A DNA stretch of 64,000 nt from DATEMU01 sp964414585 (GTDB lineage: Bacteria > Planctomycetota > Phycisphaerae > UBA1845 > UTPLA1). Both the position numbers and the translations under genes were made by a program. The notes under the pieces are model-generated. The model saw nothing but the letters and a program-made list of their open reading frames with translations. It did no database searches and was not told the origin of the DNA. The first letter of the stretch is position 1. Each line of letters starts with the position of its first letter. Below are positions 17,176 to 24,258 of this stretch, piece by piece. The DNA lies in contig CAYPXR010000102.1 in assembly GCA_964414585.1 (NCBI GenBank), forward strand, positions 24,818 to 88,817, read 5' to 3'.

Positions 17176-17384
17176 AGCATGAACTCCTGTATCAGCCGGT
17201 CACGCCAGAAGCGAAGGGGCTTTCCCCGTTTGATTGCCGATCCGTACCGGCCTTCGCTGGCGTGCCGGTATAGTGTAGACACCCTGATCCGCAAAAGCTG
17301 TGCTGCCTCCTGCGGCGTCAAGATTGGCGGCAACCGAGAGTCTACCGCCTGGATGATTTCCGTTGTTGTCAGTTTTCGATTCAT
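17172..17384 (-). CDS. Xis-like/MerR-type helix-turn-helix protein
   Basis: A 70-residue protein from ATG 17,384: LPPILTPQEAAQLLRIRVST then LYRHASEGRYGSAIKRGKPL. This is the winged-helix excisionase/DNA-binding fold (helix_turn_helix_17 type), with the typical ending RFWRDRLIQEFM. Its stop overlaps the integrase start (ATGA), implying translational coupling. The usual role of such proteins is to bend the attachment site and favour excision; they may also regulate int. Confidence 0.85.
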   Translation of the reverse strand: MNRKLTTTEIIQAVDSRLPPILTPQEAAQLLRIRVSTLYRHASEGRYGSAIKRGKPLRFWRDRLIQEFML

Positions 17385-17447
17385 CGTACGACCCCGCAGG
17401 GCAGTAAAGGTAAGGTCTACTCGGACAAAGGCTTGCGATGAAGGGAT

Positions 17448-17480
17448 CGGCAGGGCGCTGTACACTACAGCGCCCTGCCG
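17448..17480 (-). terminator. Strong hairpin between the T4CP operon and xis
   Basis: A perfect 15-bp stem (CGGCAGGGCGCTGTA and its complement) with a 3-base CAC loop. It starts 18 bases after the stop of the 44-residue gene. No T-run follows on either strand, so it may be a Rho-assisted terminator or an RNA-stabilising 3' stem. Confidence 0.5.
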
Positions 17481-17497
17481 AAGTCGCCCGCCGCCGT

Positions 17498-17632
17498 TCA
17501 CGACTTGGAGAACATGCTTCTCCACTTCATGAACATCTGCATCGCGTCGGACGGATGCTTCTTGGCGTACCACGCCATGAACATGGCCGTGGTCATAACC
17601 TGAAACATCAACCAAAACATGAAACTCATCAT
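17498..17632 (-). CDS. 44-residue membrane microprotein
   Basis: ATG 17,632 (or 17,629) has AAGGAG seven bases upstream, far better than any upstream start. The product is one hydrophobic helix (MMSFMFWLMFQVMTTAMFMAW) followed by a Lys/His-containing amphipathic tail (KKHPSDAMQMFMKW). It is the last gene of the T4CP operon. A role at the membrane with the coupling protein is a guess from position. Confidence 0.55.
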   Translation of the reverse strand: MMSFMFWLMFQVMTTAMFMAWYAKKHPSDAMQMFMKWRSMFSKS

Positions 17633-17736
17633 CGCACTACTCCTTATCCAGTTCCCTGGAGTCTCGCCCGTGAACGTCACGGGCTTCCGCTCGCCGTAAA
17701 CACACGGCAAGTACCGAATAACGTCGCTCGTCAGCG

Positions 17737-17985
17737 TCACCGCTCCATTTCTCTTGAGTGTTCGTGGTGATTTTCTTGCACCGGCTCTTTGTGTTCAGGC
17801 GTGGGCGTATATTGCCCAGGCCCATAGGGCACGAATCCGTTACCGTTGAACAAGGCTGACGCCAGTTCCATTGCGCCTTGCGTGCCCAGCCGTCGAATCT
17901 CGGCACCGACTTCCGGTACGACGTTGTTAATCCCCGGCGCAATCGCCCTCAGACTCTCAAATAGTTTTTTGGCTGTATCCGACAT
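17737..17985 (-). CDS. Small hypothetical protein downstream of T4CP
   Basis: An 82-residue soluble protein from ATG 17,985; its start overlaps the T4CP stop (TAATG). The N-terminal half is helical (MSDTAKKLFESLRAIAPGIN, GAEIRRLGTQGAMELASALF). The C-terminus is Pro/His/Glu-rich (PVQENHHEHSREMER) and probably disordered. No known family is recognised. The tight coupling suggests it works with the coupling protein. Confidence 0.6.
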   Translation of the reverse strand: MSDTAKKLFESLRAIAPGINNVVPEVGAEIRRLGTQGAMELASALFNGNGFVPYGPGQYTPTPEHKEPVQENHHEHSREMER

Positions 17986-19847
17986 TAGTGCGTCCCTTTC
18001 CTGAATGGCTTCGTATGGATTTCGGTCGTCTTCGTAGTCTCGGCATGATCAATGCGATGGGACGGCGCGAACTGGCGTTGTTGATAGGCCGTGCCCAATT
18101 CACCGGCGAACCAGCACAAGCTCGCCGACAACGCCGTCGATAACCCGAGAATTAGCGTTGCCATCCCGAGGCGAGCCAACCAGCCGCCACGTCGGCCGAG
18201 GCGCGGCTCTTCGTAGTACCGAAGCAGGGTCGTTCGGATCGGCCGCACTCCCGGCGCGAAGGTAATCGCCTCGCGCGGCGAGAGCGCCATGACTTCTTCG
18301 GGTTTGAGCAAGCGCCGGGCTTGCTGCTGCCAACTTTCAGTCACGTTTTCCGAGTAGCTGCGACTCGTGGACGGGTGCATTGCCTGCGTCGTCTGGTAGG
18401 ACGTACCCTTGCTCTTGCTCCCGGAGTCCACGACGATTGTTTCATCACCCAAATGAACACTGACGTAGTCCGCCGTGGCGTTGTCGTTTACGCCGAAGAA
18501 GACGCTCGTCACGTTTGAAAGCAAAGTTTGGTCCTGTCCGCCAGGGAAGCACTTTTTCAACTGCCCCATACTTTGATAGTAAAATTGCAAACGAATTCCG
18601 TAACCGCGAAGTTTATCCACCGCGTCATCGATGCAATCGAGATGGCCGAGCGACGCGCTTTCATCAAGTACGAAGTGAATTCTGCGCTGCCGGTCCAAAC
18701 CGCCGCGAATGACTCCGCGCATCAGCGATCCAATCCACATGCGTAGCAGCGCCGATTGAGAACGCATGTGATCCGGTGTCAGAACCAAGTACACCGTGAC
18801 GCCGCCTTTCAGCAGAATTGCCGGATCGAACGTGCTGCAATTCGTACTCTCGCGAACGGCGGGCGTATCCAGGAATTTCAGATGCCGCCCGACCGTGGTG
18901 AGAACCGAGGCTCTTTCCTTCTCGACGAAGTGCCGTAACTGGTTTCCCATCCGATTGAGCAACCCTCCCCAGGCGTCCGATTCGCACATCACCTTGATGG
19001 CCATGTCCAGCTTCTCTGGGTCGCTCACAATGTCGCGCACCGTCTGTAGCGACCGGGTGCCTTGACCCGCGTCGCCATAGCGCACCACCATCGCCAATAG
19101 CGCGGCGATCCACTGTTCGGCGCTATCGTTCCAATGCGGCTCTCGCTCGTCGTCACTGCGAACGACAAGCGCCTTGGCAAGTTCGTTGCACTCGTCAATG
19201 GCAGACGGGTCGTCCGCGTCGATGAACGCGACGGGATTGAAGCAATCGGGCGTTCGCGTACTGATTTTGAAGGGATCAAGCCGGATGATTCGATGCCCGT
19301 AGGTTTTGCGCCGATGTTCCGCCGTCAGACCTTCGTTTTCAGATTTGAAATCGATGACCACGCATGAGTCAGGACACGTCCGCAGAAAAGGAACTATGCA
19401 GGAAACACCCTTACCCCCACCCGTCGGGCTGAATACCGCCGTATGCACGGCGTGCGAGAGCCGCACGAGTGGAGGCTTTCCGTCGTACAACGCTGCCCAG
19501 AACTGTTTGCATGATTCCGCCGCGCGGAGACGCCATGCGAAAAGTTTCTGTAGCGCGGCAGTCATCCGATTGTGTTGCGTCGCCGCAGGCCGACCCACGA
19601 TTAGGCCGGTGTTCGTTCCAACCATTCCGGCGCGGCACATGTCACTCACGTTCGCCCACCGCGCGCTGCCAAGCGTAGTGAGATGCCGAAATCGCTTTCT
19701 CAGCTTAGAGGCGACGACGGCGAGGGCGAAAAACCAACCGCTCGCTGGCCAGCCAATGACGGCGATGATCGCAAGCGAATACGTCCCCGCCAGGACGCCC
19801 AGTATCAAGAGCAGTCGTGATAGCTTGTACATTGATAGACAACCCAT
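17985..19847 (-). CDS. Type IV secretion coupling protein (VirD4/TraG family)
   Basis: About 620 residues; ATG 19,847 is chosen, ATG 19,832 is equally possible, and both have weak ribosome-binding sites. Two N-terminal membrane helices precede the ATPase: Walker A FSPTGGGKGVS (about 139-149), Walker B with DESASLGHL, and TraG motifs CVVIDFKSENE and NPVAFIDADDPSAIDE. An unusual third hydrophobic segment lies near the C-terminus (GMATLILGLSTALSASLCWF). It would bring the relaxase-DNA complex to a transfer channel; no channel genes are encoded here. The gene sits in a minus-strand operon with parB and the sprT-like gene. Confidence 0.88.
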   Translation of the reverse strand: MGCLSMYKLSRLLLILGVLAGTYSLAIIAVIGWPASGWFFALAVVASKLRKRFRHLTTLGSARWANVSDMCRAGMVGTNTGLIVGRPAATQHNRMTAALQKLFAWRLRAAESCKQFWAALYDGKPPLVRLSHAVHTAVFSPTGGGKGVSCIVPFLRTCPDSCVVIDFKSENEGLTAEHRRKTYGHRIIRLDPFKISTRTPDCFNPVAFIDADDPSAIDECNELAKALVVRSDDEREPHWNDSAEQWIAALLAMVVRYGDAGQGTRSLQTVRDIVSDPEKLDMAIKVMCESDAWGGLLNRMGNQLRHFVEKERASVLTTVGRHLKFLDTPAVRESTNCSTFDPAILLKGGVTVYLVLTPDHMRSQSALLRMWIGSLMRGVIRGGLDRQRRIHFVLDESASLGHLDCIDDAVDKLRGYGIRLQFYYQSMGQLKKCFPGGQDQTLLSNVTSVFFGVNDNATADYVSVHLGDETIVVDSGSKSKGTSYQTTQAMHPSTSRSYSENVTESWQQQARRLLKPEEVMALSPREAITFAPGVRPIRTTLLRYYEEPRLGRRGGWLARLGMATLILGLSTALSASLCWFAGELGTAYQQRQFAPSHRIDHAETTKTTEIHTKPFRKGTH

Positions 19848-19895
19848 TGGCGGGCGACACCAGAAGGTGTACGCCCGGCTCACATACCTACGGTC

Positions 19896-19991
19896 CTATT
19901 TGACTCTGATGCGCCGAGTGTGCTTGCGCGTGAAAACGGCCTGCACAATCTCGACGATTACGAAACGAATCAGTCGAAAAATGAACGACAT
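19896..19991 (-). CDS. 31-residue basic amphipathic microprotein
   Basis: ATG 19,991 has GGGAG seven bases upstream and the frame ends at TAG 19,896. The product begins MSFIFRLIRFVIVEIVQAVF and ends with a basic tail (TRKHTRRIRVK): a hydrophobic or amphipathic helix followed by a positively charged end. It sits between parB (13 bases) and the coupling protein gene in the same operon. The start signal and spacing support translation. Function unknown. Confidence 0.5.
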   Translation of the reverse strand: MSFIFRLIRFVIVEIVQAVFTRKHTRRIRVK

Positions 19992-20003
19992 GACGTTGCT
20001 CCC

Positions 20004-20810
20004 TTAAGGCTGTGCGACCATCTTGATCGCGTCTGAAAGCTCCAATGACTGCCCGTGCGCCGTCCGTAGGCGCTCGACCAAACCGGTAAGCCATTCAATC
20101 ACCGATGCCAAAGTCATCCCCGGCCCCGCGATGGACACCGACCGTCCGTCGCCCAGGGCAACTGCGATGCGCTCACAACCGTTCAGCGACCCTTTGCGCT
20201 TCGACCTTCTTGACTTGTGTTTGCGTGCGAGCTTCGCGGCTGCGCCGTCGCGCGTGATGGCCCCGCTCTCCAGTTCAAGCGCCAGCCGCCGTTGCGCCTC
20301 TTCGTTTCCGGCAATCGAAATTTGATAGGCTTTGCTCAGCCCCCAGCCATTACGTTCAATGAGTTCCTGCACGTCGGGCGACACGGCCGAGATGGATAGA
20401 AGCTTCGAGAGCGTGCCCGGTTCGATGGCCAACTTCGCCGCAGCTTCCGAGGCCGAACAAGCGGCCTCGCGGATGAAATCCGCCGCCGCACGCGCCTTGT
20501 CAGTGACGCACAATTCCACAAACTTGTTGGCGGCCAACTGGAGTTGTATGGTTTCAGCGCGGGACGGCGTTCCGTCCAGAACGGCCGCAACGATCGTGGT
20601 CTCTCCGGCCTCTTTGGCGGCACGGAGGCGTACCTCGCCATCGATCAACACCCATTCTTGACCATCCCTCCAAACCTTGATTGGAGTCTGAATGCCGACC
20701 TGCTTCGCCGACTCGGAAATCTCAAAAATCGACGCATCGTCGAATCGTCGCCGCACCTGCGGCCGACACACCACCGATTCGATTGGAATTTTGATTAGTT
20801 TCGAGATCAT
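20004..20810 (-). CDS. ParB-like nuclease/partition-domain protein
   Basis: A 268-residue protein; ATG 20,810 (GGTGA five bases upstream) is preferred over ATG 20,837. The ParB/Srx N-terminal domain shows IPIESVVCRPQVRRRFDDAS, GIQTPIKVWRDGQEWVLIDG and EVRLRAAKEAG. A central helix-turn-helix region has SEAAAKLAIEPGTLSKLL. The C-terminal part has a basic patch (RKHKSRRSKRKGS). No ParA is nearby, so it may be a regulator or accessory mobilisation factor rather than a partition protein; it is also a candidate ligand for the palindrome at 21,511. Confidence 0.82.
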   Translation of the reverse strand: MISKLIKIPIESVVCRPQVRRRFDDASIFEISESAKQVGIQTPIKVWRDGQEWVLIDGEVRLRAAKEAGETTIVAAVLDGTPSRAETIQLQLAANKFVELCVTDKARAAADFIREAACSASEAAAKLAIEPGTLSKLLSISAVSPDVQELIERNGWGLSKAYQISIAGNEEAQRRLALELESGAITRDGAAAKLARKHKSRRSKRKGSLNGCERIAVALGDGRSVSIAGPGMTLASVIEWLTGLVERLRTAHGQSLELSDAIKMVAQP

Positions 20811-20826
20811 GATTTCACCGTAAAGT

Positions 20827-21501
20827 TCATTCCTCATCCTGTGTTGGCATCACGCGCTGGAAGCGCTGGCCGCATTTCATGCAGCGTGCGTCCAATTCCG
20901 CCTTGGCGCACCACACGTTGATGCAGCCACACGACCATTTCTTGAGCTTGGAATCGCCCTTCACCTTTTCCTTGGGCAACGGCACTTCAAAGAAAGGCAC
21001 GTCAACGTCGAAGCGCCGCAGCAAATCCTTGAACGGGCTTTCAGCCGCGTAGCCGGTCACACCGCGCTCGTCGATGAGCAAGCCCAGGCTTTTCGCCTTG
21101 TCCCGGAACTGTCGATTGTGATAGTTGTTCTTCCCCGGCTTCCCGTGCGCTTGCTGCCACGCATGAAGTAGCTCATGAAGCAGGGTGCCCAGCACTTCCC
21201 AGCTTTCGCGCTGCCCGAACAGGTAGCGCACGTTCAGGGCGATTTCGCCCTTGAGGCCAAAGCCGTTGTGCCCGCCTCGAAAATGGCCGAGAACCGAGCA
21301 CCGAAGCCATTCAATTGCCAGGGATACTTCCGGGATTTCCAGTTTAAACTCGACGTTGAACCGATCCGCCCAAACCTGAAAGGTCTCCATCAGAGGCCGC
21401 CCGAACCACGTTTCGGTTACTTGGTGATCCGCCAGCCCCCTGTAGATGCCGGGCTTGGCGTCCGGTGCGGTGTTCACGGCTGGTTTGTTCTCAGGTGCCA
21501 T
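20827..21501 (-). CDS. SprT-like zinc metallopeptidase-domain protein
   Basis: A 224-residue protein from ATG 21,501, with GAGGC four bases upstream. The SprT-like zinc site is TLLHELLHAWQQ (His109, Glu110, His113) with a likely third ligand in NNYHNRQFRDKA (His128). A C-terminal four-cysteine ribbon (SCGC, WCAKAELDARCMKCGQRF) follows. SprT-like proteins in general cleave DNA-bound or cross-linked proteins, so a role at the relaxase-DNA complex is possible but is inference. It is the first gene of the sprT-parB-T4CP operon. Confidence 0.85.
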   Translation of the reverse strand: MAPENKPAVNTAPDAKPGIYRGLADHQVTETWFGRPLMETFQVWADRFNVEFKLEIPEVSLAIEWLRCSVLGHFRGGHNGFGLKGEIALNVRYLFGQRESWEVLGTLLHELLHAWQQAHGKPGKNNYHNRQFRDKAKSLGLLIDERGVTGYAAESPFKDLLRRFDVDVPFFEVPLPKEKVKGDSKLKKWSCGCINVWCAKAELDARCMKCGQRFQRVMPTQDEE

Positions 21502-21510
21502 GTTTGCCTC

Positions 21511-21547
21511 TACAGTACATTATGTACTGTAACGCAGGCAAAGTCAA
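21511..21547 (-). promoter_or_regulatory. Promoter overlapped by a perfect 21-bp palindrome
   Basis: On the minus strand, TTGACT (21,547-21,542) is followed after exactly 17 bases by CATAAT (21,524-21,519), a good housekeeping-type promoter for the sprT-parB-T4CP operon. The -10 lies in the centre of the palindrome with arm TACAGTACAT and one central base (21,511-21,531). A repressor bound there would block the promoter. It differs in layout from the LexA CTGT-N8-ACAG box. Confidence 0.72.
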
Positions 21548-21589
21548 ATCGGTTCAAGTTTTTTTTTGAGAAGTCAATCGGGAGTGGGC

Positions 21590-22495
21590 TTACCGCGACC
21601 GGGACCGCCGCTCGCCATACGGAGCGCGTGTCAGATCGTCCGGCATGAGTTGAAGCGTCGGCAACGTCACCGAGGACACAGGGTGCTGCCGTTTTCCTTC
21701 CGAATCCGTGTAATCCAGCACGAACCGACCCACCAAAGGACTATGGCCGGTCGTCGCGACGATAAGGCAAGGATTCCCTGTCTTGGGGCACCGTATCGCT
21801 AGGCCGACGCGGCGCAATTCCGCGTTGATCCACTTCGCCAGCGTTTTCTTTTCATCGTAGGTGGCTTGCGGCAGCTTTGCGGCTTCCGCGTTTAGAATCG
21901 GCTCCAGGGCGCGCGCGAGTTCCTCGCGCACCGCGTCGCCGGTGGCGACGATGCCGTCTCGTTTTTTTGCATAGGCATCGGGAAGGGCGTCGGCAATCGC
22001 GCGGACGGCTCGGCGAATTTGGTTGATTTTATCTTGTGACTCTTGCGGCACGGCCAGACGAATTCGCTGTTGATCCGATGGAGCATGGGTGCGAGCCCAT
22101 GTTTCAGCAGTAGCAGAATCCGCGAAAACGCGCAATTGGATTGTGTATCCAGAGCCCCTGGCGCTGGACTCTTTTGCTCCCGGCGCACCCATCGCCTGAT
22201 CGACCATTGCCACGATTTGCGATTCGACGACAGGTCGCACGGCAGCCGGAAATCGCTTTGCAGGCAAATCTATCTGCCCGGCCAGCCCAATAAAGGCAAC
22301 GGGCTTTGAAGACGGTTGCGTGATGATGGCCTTCAGCAGGCAAGAAGTTACGAAGGCTTCCGCCGGACTCGCACCCGAAGGCGCGTTGACGAGGCTTTTT
22401 TTCGCCACGTCGAGAACGACCGCGATGTCCGCGACAGCGACAGCGGCTTTTTTCCCAGATTGATGACTTCGTTTCGCCTGACCGGTTTTGCCCAT
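21590..22495 (-). CDS. Element-borne hypothetical protein
   Basis: A 301-residue soluble protein from ATG 22,495. The N-terminus is basic (MGKTGQAKRSHQSGKKAAVA). A middle region contains KPVAFIGLAGQIDLPAKRFP and a helical segment (ALPDAYAKKRDGIVATGDAV), and the C-terminal region has a CPKTGNPCLIVATTGHSPLV stretch whose two cysteines could bind metal. No signal peptide or membrane helix. Unknown family. It is the last gene of the relaxase-side run of minus-strand genes. Confidence 0.6.
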   Translation of the reverse strand: MGKTGQAKRSHQSGKKAAVAVADIAVVLDVAKKSLVNAPSGASPAEAFVTSCLLKAIITQPSSKPVAFIGLAGQIDLPAKRFPAAVRPVVESQIVAMVDQAMGAPGAKESSARGSGYTIQLRVFADSATAETWARTHAPSDQQRIRLAVPQESQDKINQIRRAVRAIADALPDAYAKKRDGIVATGDAVREELARALEPILNAEAAKLPQATYDEKKTLAKWINAELRRVGLAIRCPKTGNPCLIVATTGHSPLVGRFVLDYTDSEGKRQHPVSSVTLPTLQLMPDDLTRAPYGERRSRSR

Positions 22496-22510
22496 GAACT
22501 CTCGTTTCGC

Positions 22511-23404
22511 TCAGAACAGATCGTATTTCCCGGTCGTGACCAGCCGCTCGATAATCGAGTGATTCATTTGGTCGCTTCGGAAATAATAATCGCTAGTGTA
22601 ATACACCGACCGAAGATCGACGACCTCCCCGACGAACGGCCGCAGGCAGACGACTCGAATCTCCATCCCCAGGCCGCCCCGCACCGGACGGCACAAGCTC
22701 ACGAGCGGAGCCGTCTGCATCTTGCTTGGATGATGGCGGAATTCTTCCAGATTCAGATTCAAACCCCGGGCGACCGCCCGTCGCTCATCCGGCGCGACGG
22801 CGAACATCCATTCTTCCGTTGTCACCACCGGCGGACCAAGTCCGTCGCCGGAAAGCCAGCGATGAAGGAAAAGCCGTTGCATGGCAAGTTGCGGATCGGG
22901 AACATCCCAGCGATGGAACAGCCGCATTCCAACCGTCGGAATCCGTTGATCGTTGAGGATGATGCGCTTGCTGTCGATGTCCTCCAGGCGGAAGAGTCGT
23001 TTGCCTACCTGCGGGCGCTCGGCACCTTCACAGTGCAGAATTGCCATTCGTTGCGGAAACGACGCCCGCGCCGAGTGCACGGTAATCCATGACGGATTGT
23101 CGCCATTCCCGAAGAAGCTCTCGAACAGTTCCCGGAAGAATCCCTGTTGGTCCCGCCACGTAATCGTATCCAGTTCCAACTCAATCTCGATTAGTTTCAG
23201 CACGGCAAGCAGGCTGCGTCGCTCGGAAAAATGTCTCTCTTGACCCAACAGCGCGAAGTTATTTCGACACGCACGTACGTTTTCTGGCAACCCTTCCGAT
23301 TGCCAACGCAACAGGCGCAGACGATTCGCACCGCCCACGCGGCGCATGTCGTACCACAACCATGCGTCCGGTTCCTTCGGAATCAAGATGGAACTAGCTT
23401 CCAC
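22511..23404 (-). CDS. Element-borne hypothetical protein
   Basis: A 297-residue soluble protein with a GTG start at 23,404 and GGGAAGG just upstream; it overlaps the preceding gene by 11 bases. It is rich in Arg, Leu and aromatic residues (PDAWLWYDMRRVGGANRLRL, FFRELFESFFGNGDNPSWIT). No catalytic signature is visible. The overlap and strand place it in the relaxase operon. Function unknown. Confidence 0.6.
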   Translation of the reverse strand: MEASSILIPKEPDAWLWYDMRRVGGANRLRLLRWQSEGLPENVRACRNNFALLGQERHFSERRSLLAVLKLIEIELELDTITWRDQQGFFRELFESFFGNGDNPSWITVHSARASFPQRMAILHCEGAERPQVGKRLFRLEDIDSKRIILNDQRIPTVGMRLFHRWDVPDPQLAMQRLFLHRWLSGDGLGPPVVTTEEWMFAVAPDERRAVARGLNLNLEEFRHHPSKMQTAPLVSLCRPVRGGLGMEIRVVCLRPFVGEVVDLRSVYYTSDYYFRSDQMNHSIIERLVTTGKYDLF

Positions 23405-23744
23405 GATCCTTCCCTGCGTCGGGTTTTTCTTTTATCTTGCCCGTCCCACCGCACGCCGCACACTTCTTACTCTCATAGACAGGTGTCGGAACGTAATTCG
23501 TCGTCGGGGGCATACCGGGATCGAAGCCCGGAGTTGTGACCATAACCATATCCATCCGGACGAGTTCCAATTTACTTCCAGATCCTCTGCACTCTGGGCA
23601 AGCGTCTTTATCAAGTTGAGCAGCGGGAGTCTCAGCCTTCGTGCATCCGCCTTGACCCTTGCCTCCACAGGCCGTCAAACCTGTCACTCCAACGACTGCA
23701 AGGGCGACTCTTGTATAAGACCACCGCCATCGTCGCGTTCGCAT
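23394..23744 (-). CDS. Lipoprotein with DnaJ-type zinc-finger repeats
   Basis: A 116-residue protein from ATG 23,744, with GGAGG eight bases upstream. The N-terminus is a lipoprotein signal (VALAVVGVTGLTAC, lipobox TAC-G). The mature part has CPECRGSGSKLELV and CAACGGTGKIKEK, the CxxCxGxG elements of DnaJ central domains, as one pair. The 100 bases upstream (23,745-23,844) show no gene. A zinc-binding periplasmic or surface lipoprotein is the best description. Role in transfer unknown. Confidence 0.65.
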   Translation of the reverse strand: MRTRRWRWSYTRVALAVVGVTGLTACGGKGQGGCTKAETPAAQLDKDACPECRGSGSKLELVRMDMVMVTTPGFDPGMPPTTNYVPTPVYESKKCAACGGTGKIKEKPDAGKDRGS

Positions 23745-23844
23745 CCTGTAGCCCTCCGGCACGTGCTTCGCTGAATTCAGCCAAAACGTCCCTGCGATTT
23801 TAGCGACGCGCCGTTTTCCATCAAACCACCGAGCGTTCCACGCC

Positions 23845-24258
23845 TCACCATTCAATTGCATCGATGACCGCCGTCCGTTCGCCGGCGGACATAAGCTCAG
23901 GCTCGTCGGCTTCGCGCAACCAGGGTACGCGATGCCGACAGATGGCTTCATAAAGCCGCACCTTCGGATGAACTTCGACGTTGAGGTTTCGACCCTTAAT
24001 CCGAACCTTGTGACCGGCCAAATGAAGCGTGATGCCGTCCGACGGATCGAATTCCGCCTTGTCCATGTAGCCGTAGGCGACGGCGAGAATGCCGCCGTCT
24101 TTCCTTCGCAACTCCAGCATGGTTGCCCGCTCGCGCGACCCGCGTAGGAAGCCGAACGAGCCGAGGTCATCGACGGCGCTTTCTTCGTGCGCTTCATTGT
24201 CGTTCGCACCGTTGTCGCCATCGCGTCCGGTGTATTTGTCCAGAATCTTATCGATCAT
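23845..24258 (-). CDS. Hypothetical protein coupled to the relaxase gene
   Basis: A 137-residue acidic protein from ATG 24,258, with GAGGG about 8 bases upstream; it overlaps the relaxase stop by 11 bases. The N-terminus is acidic and disordered-looking (NGANDNEAHEESAVDDLGSF). The rest is a beta-rich domain (ATMLELRRKDGGILAVAYGY, GITLHLAGHKVRIKGRNLNV). No known family. Coupling to the relaxase suggests an accessory role at the origin of transfer, but that is inference. Confidence 0.6.
   Translation of the reverse strand: MIDKILDKYTGRDGDNGANDNEAHEESAVDDLGSFGFLRGSRERATMLELRRKDGGILAVAYGYMDKAEFDPSDGITLHLAGHKVRIKGRNLNVEVHPKVRLYEAICRHRVPWLREADEPELMSAGERTAVIDAIEW

Noticed and set aside
21511..21531. 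LexA-type SOS box
   Set aside because: The palindrome has ACAG on the left and CTGT on the right, the reverse of the CTGT-N8-ACAG layout.
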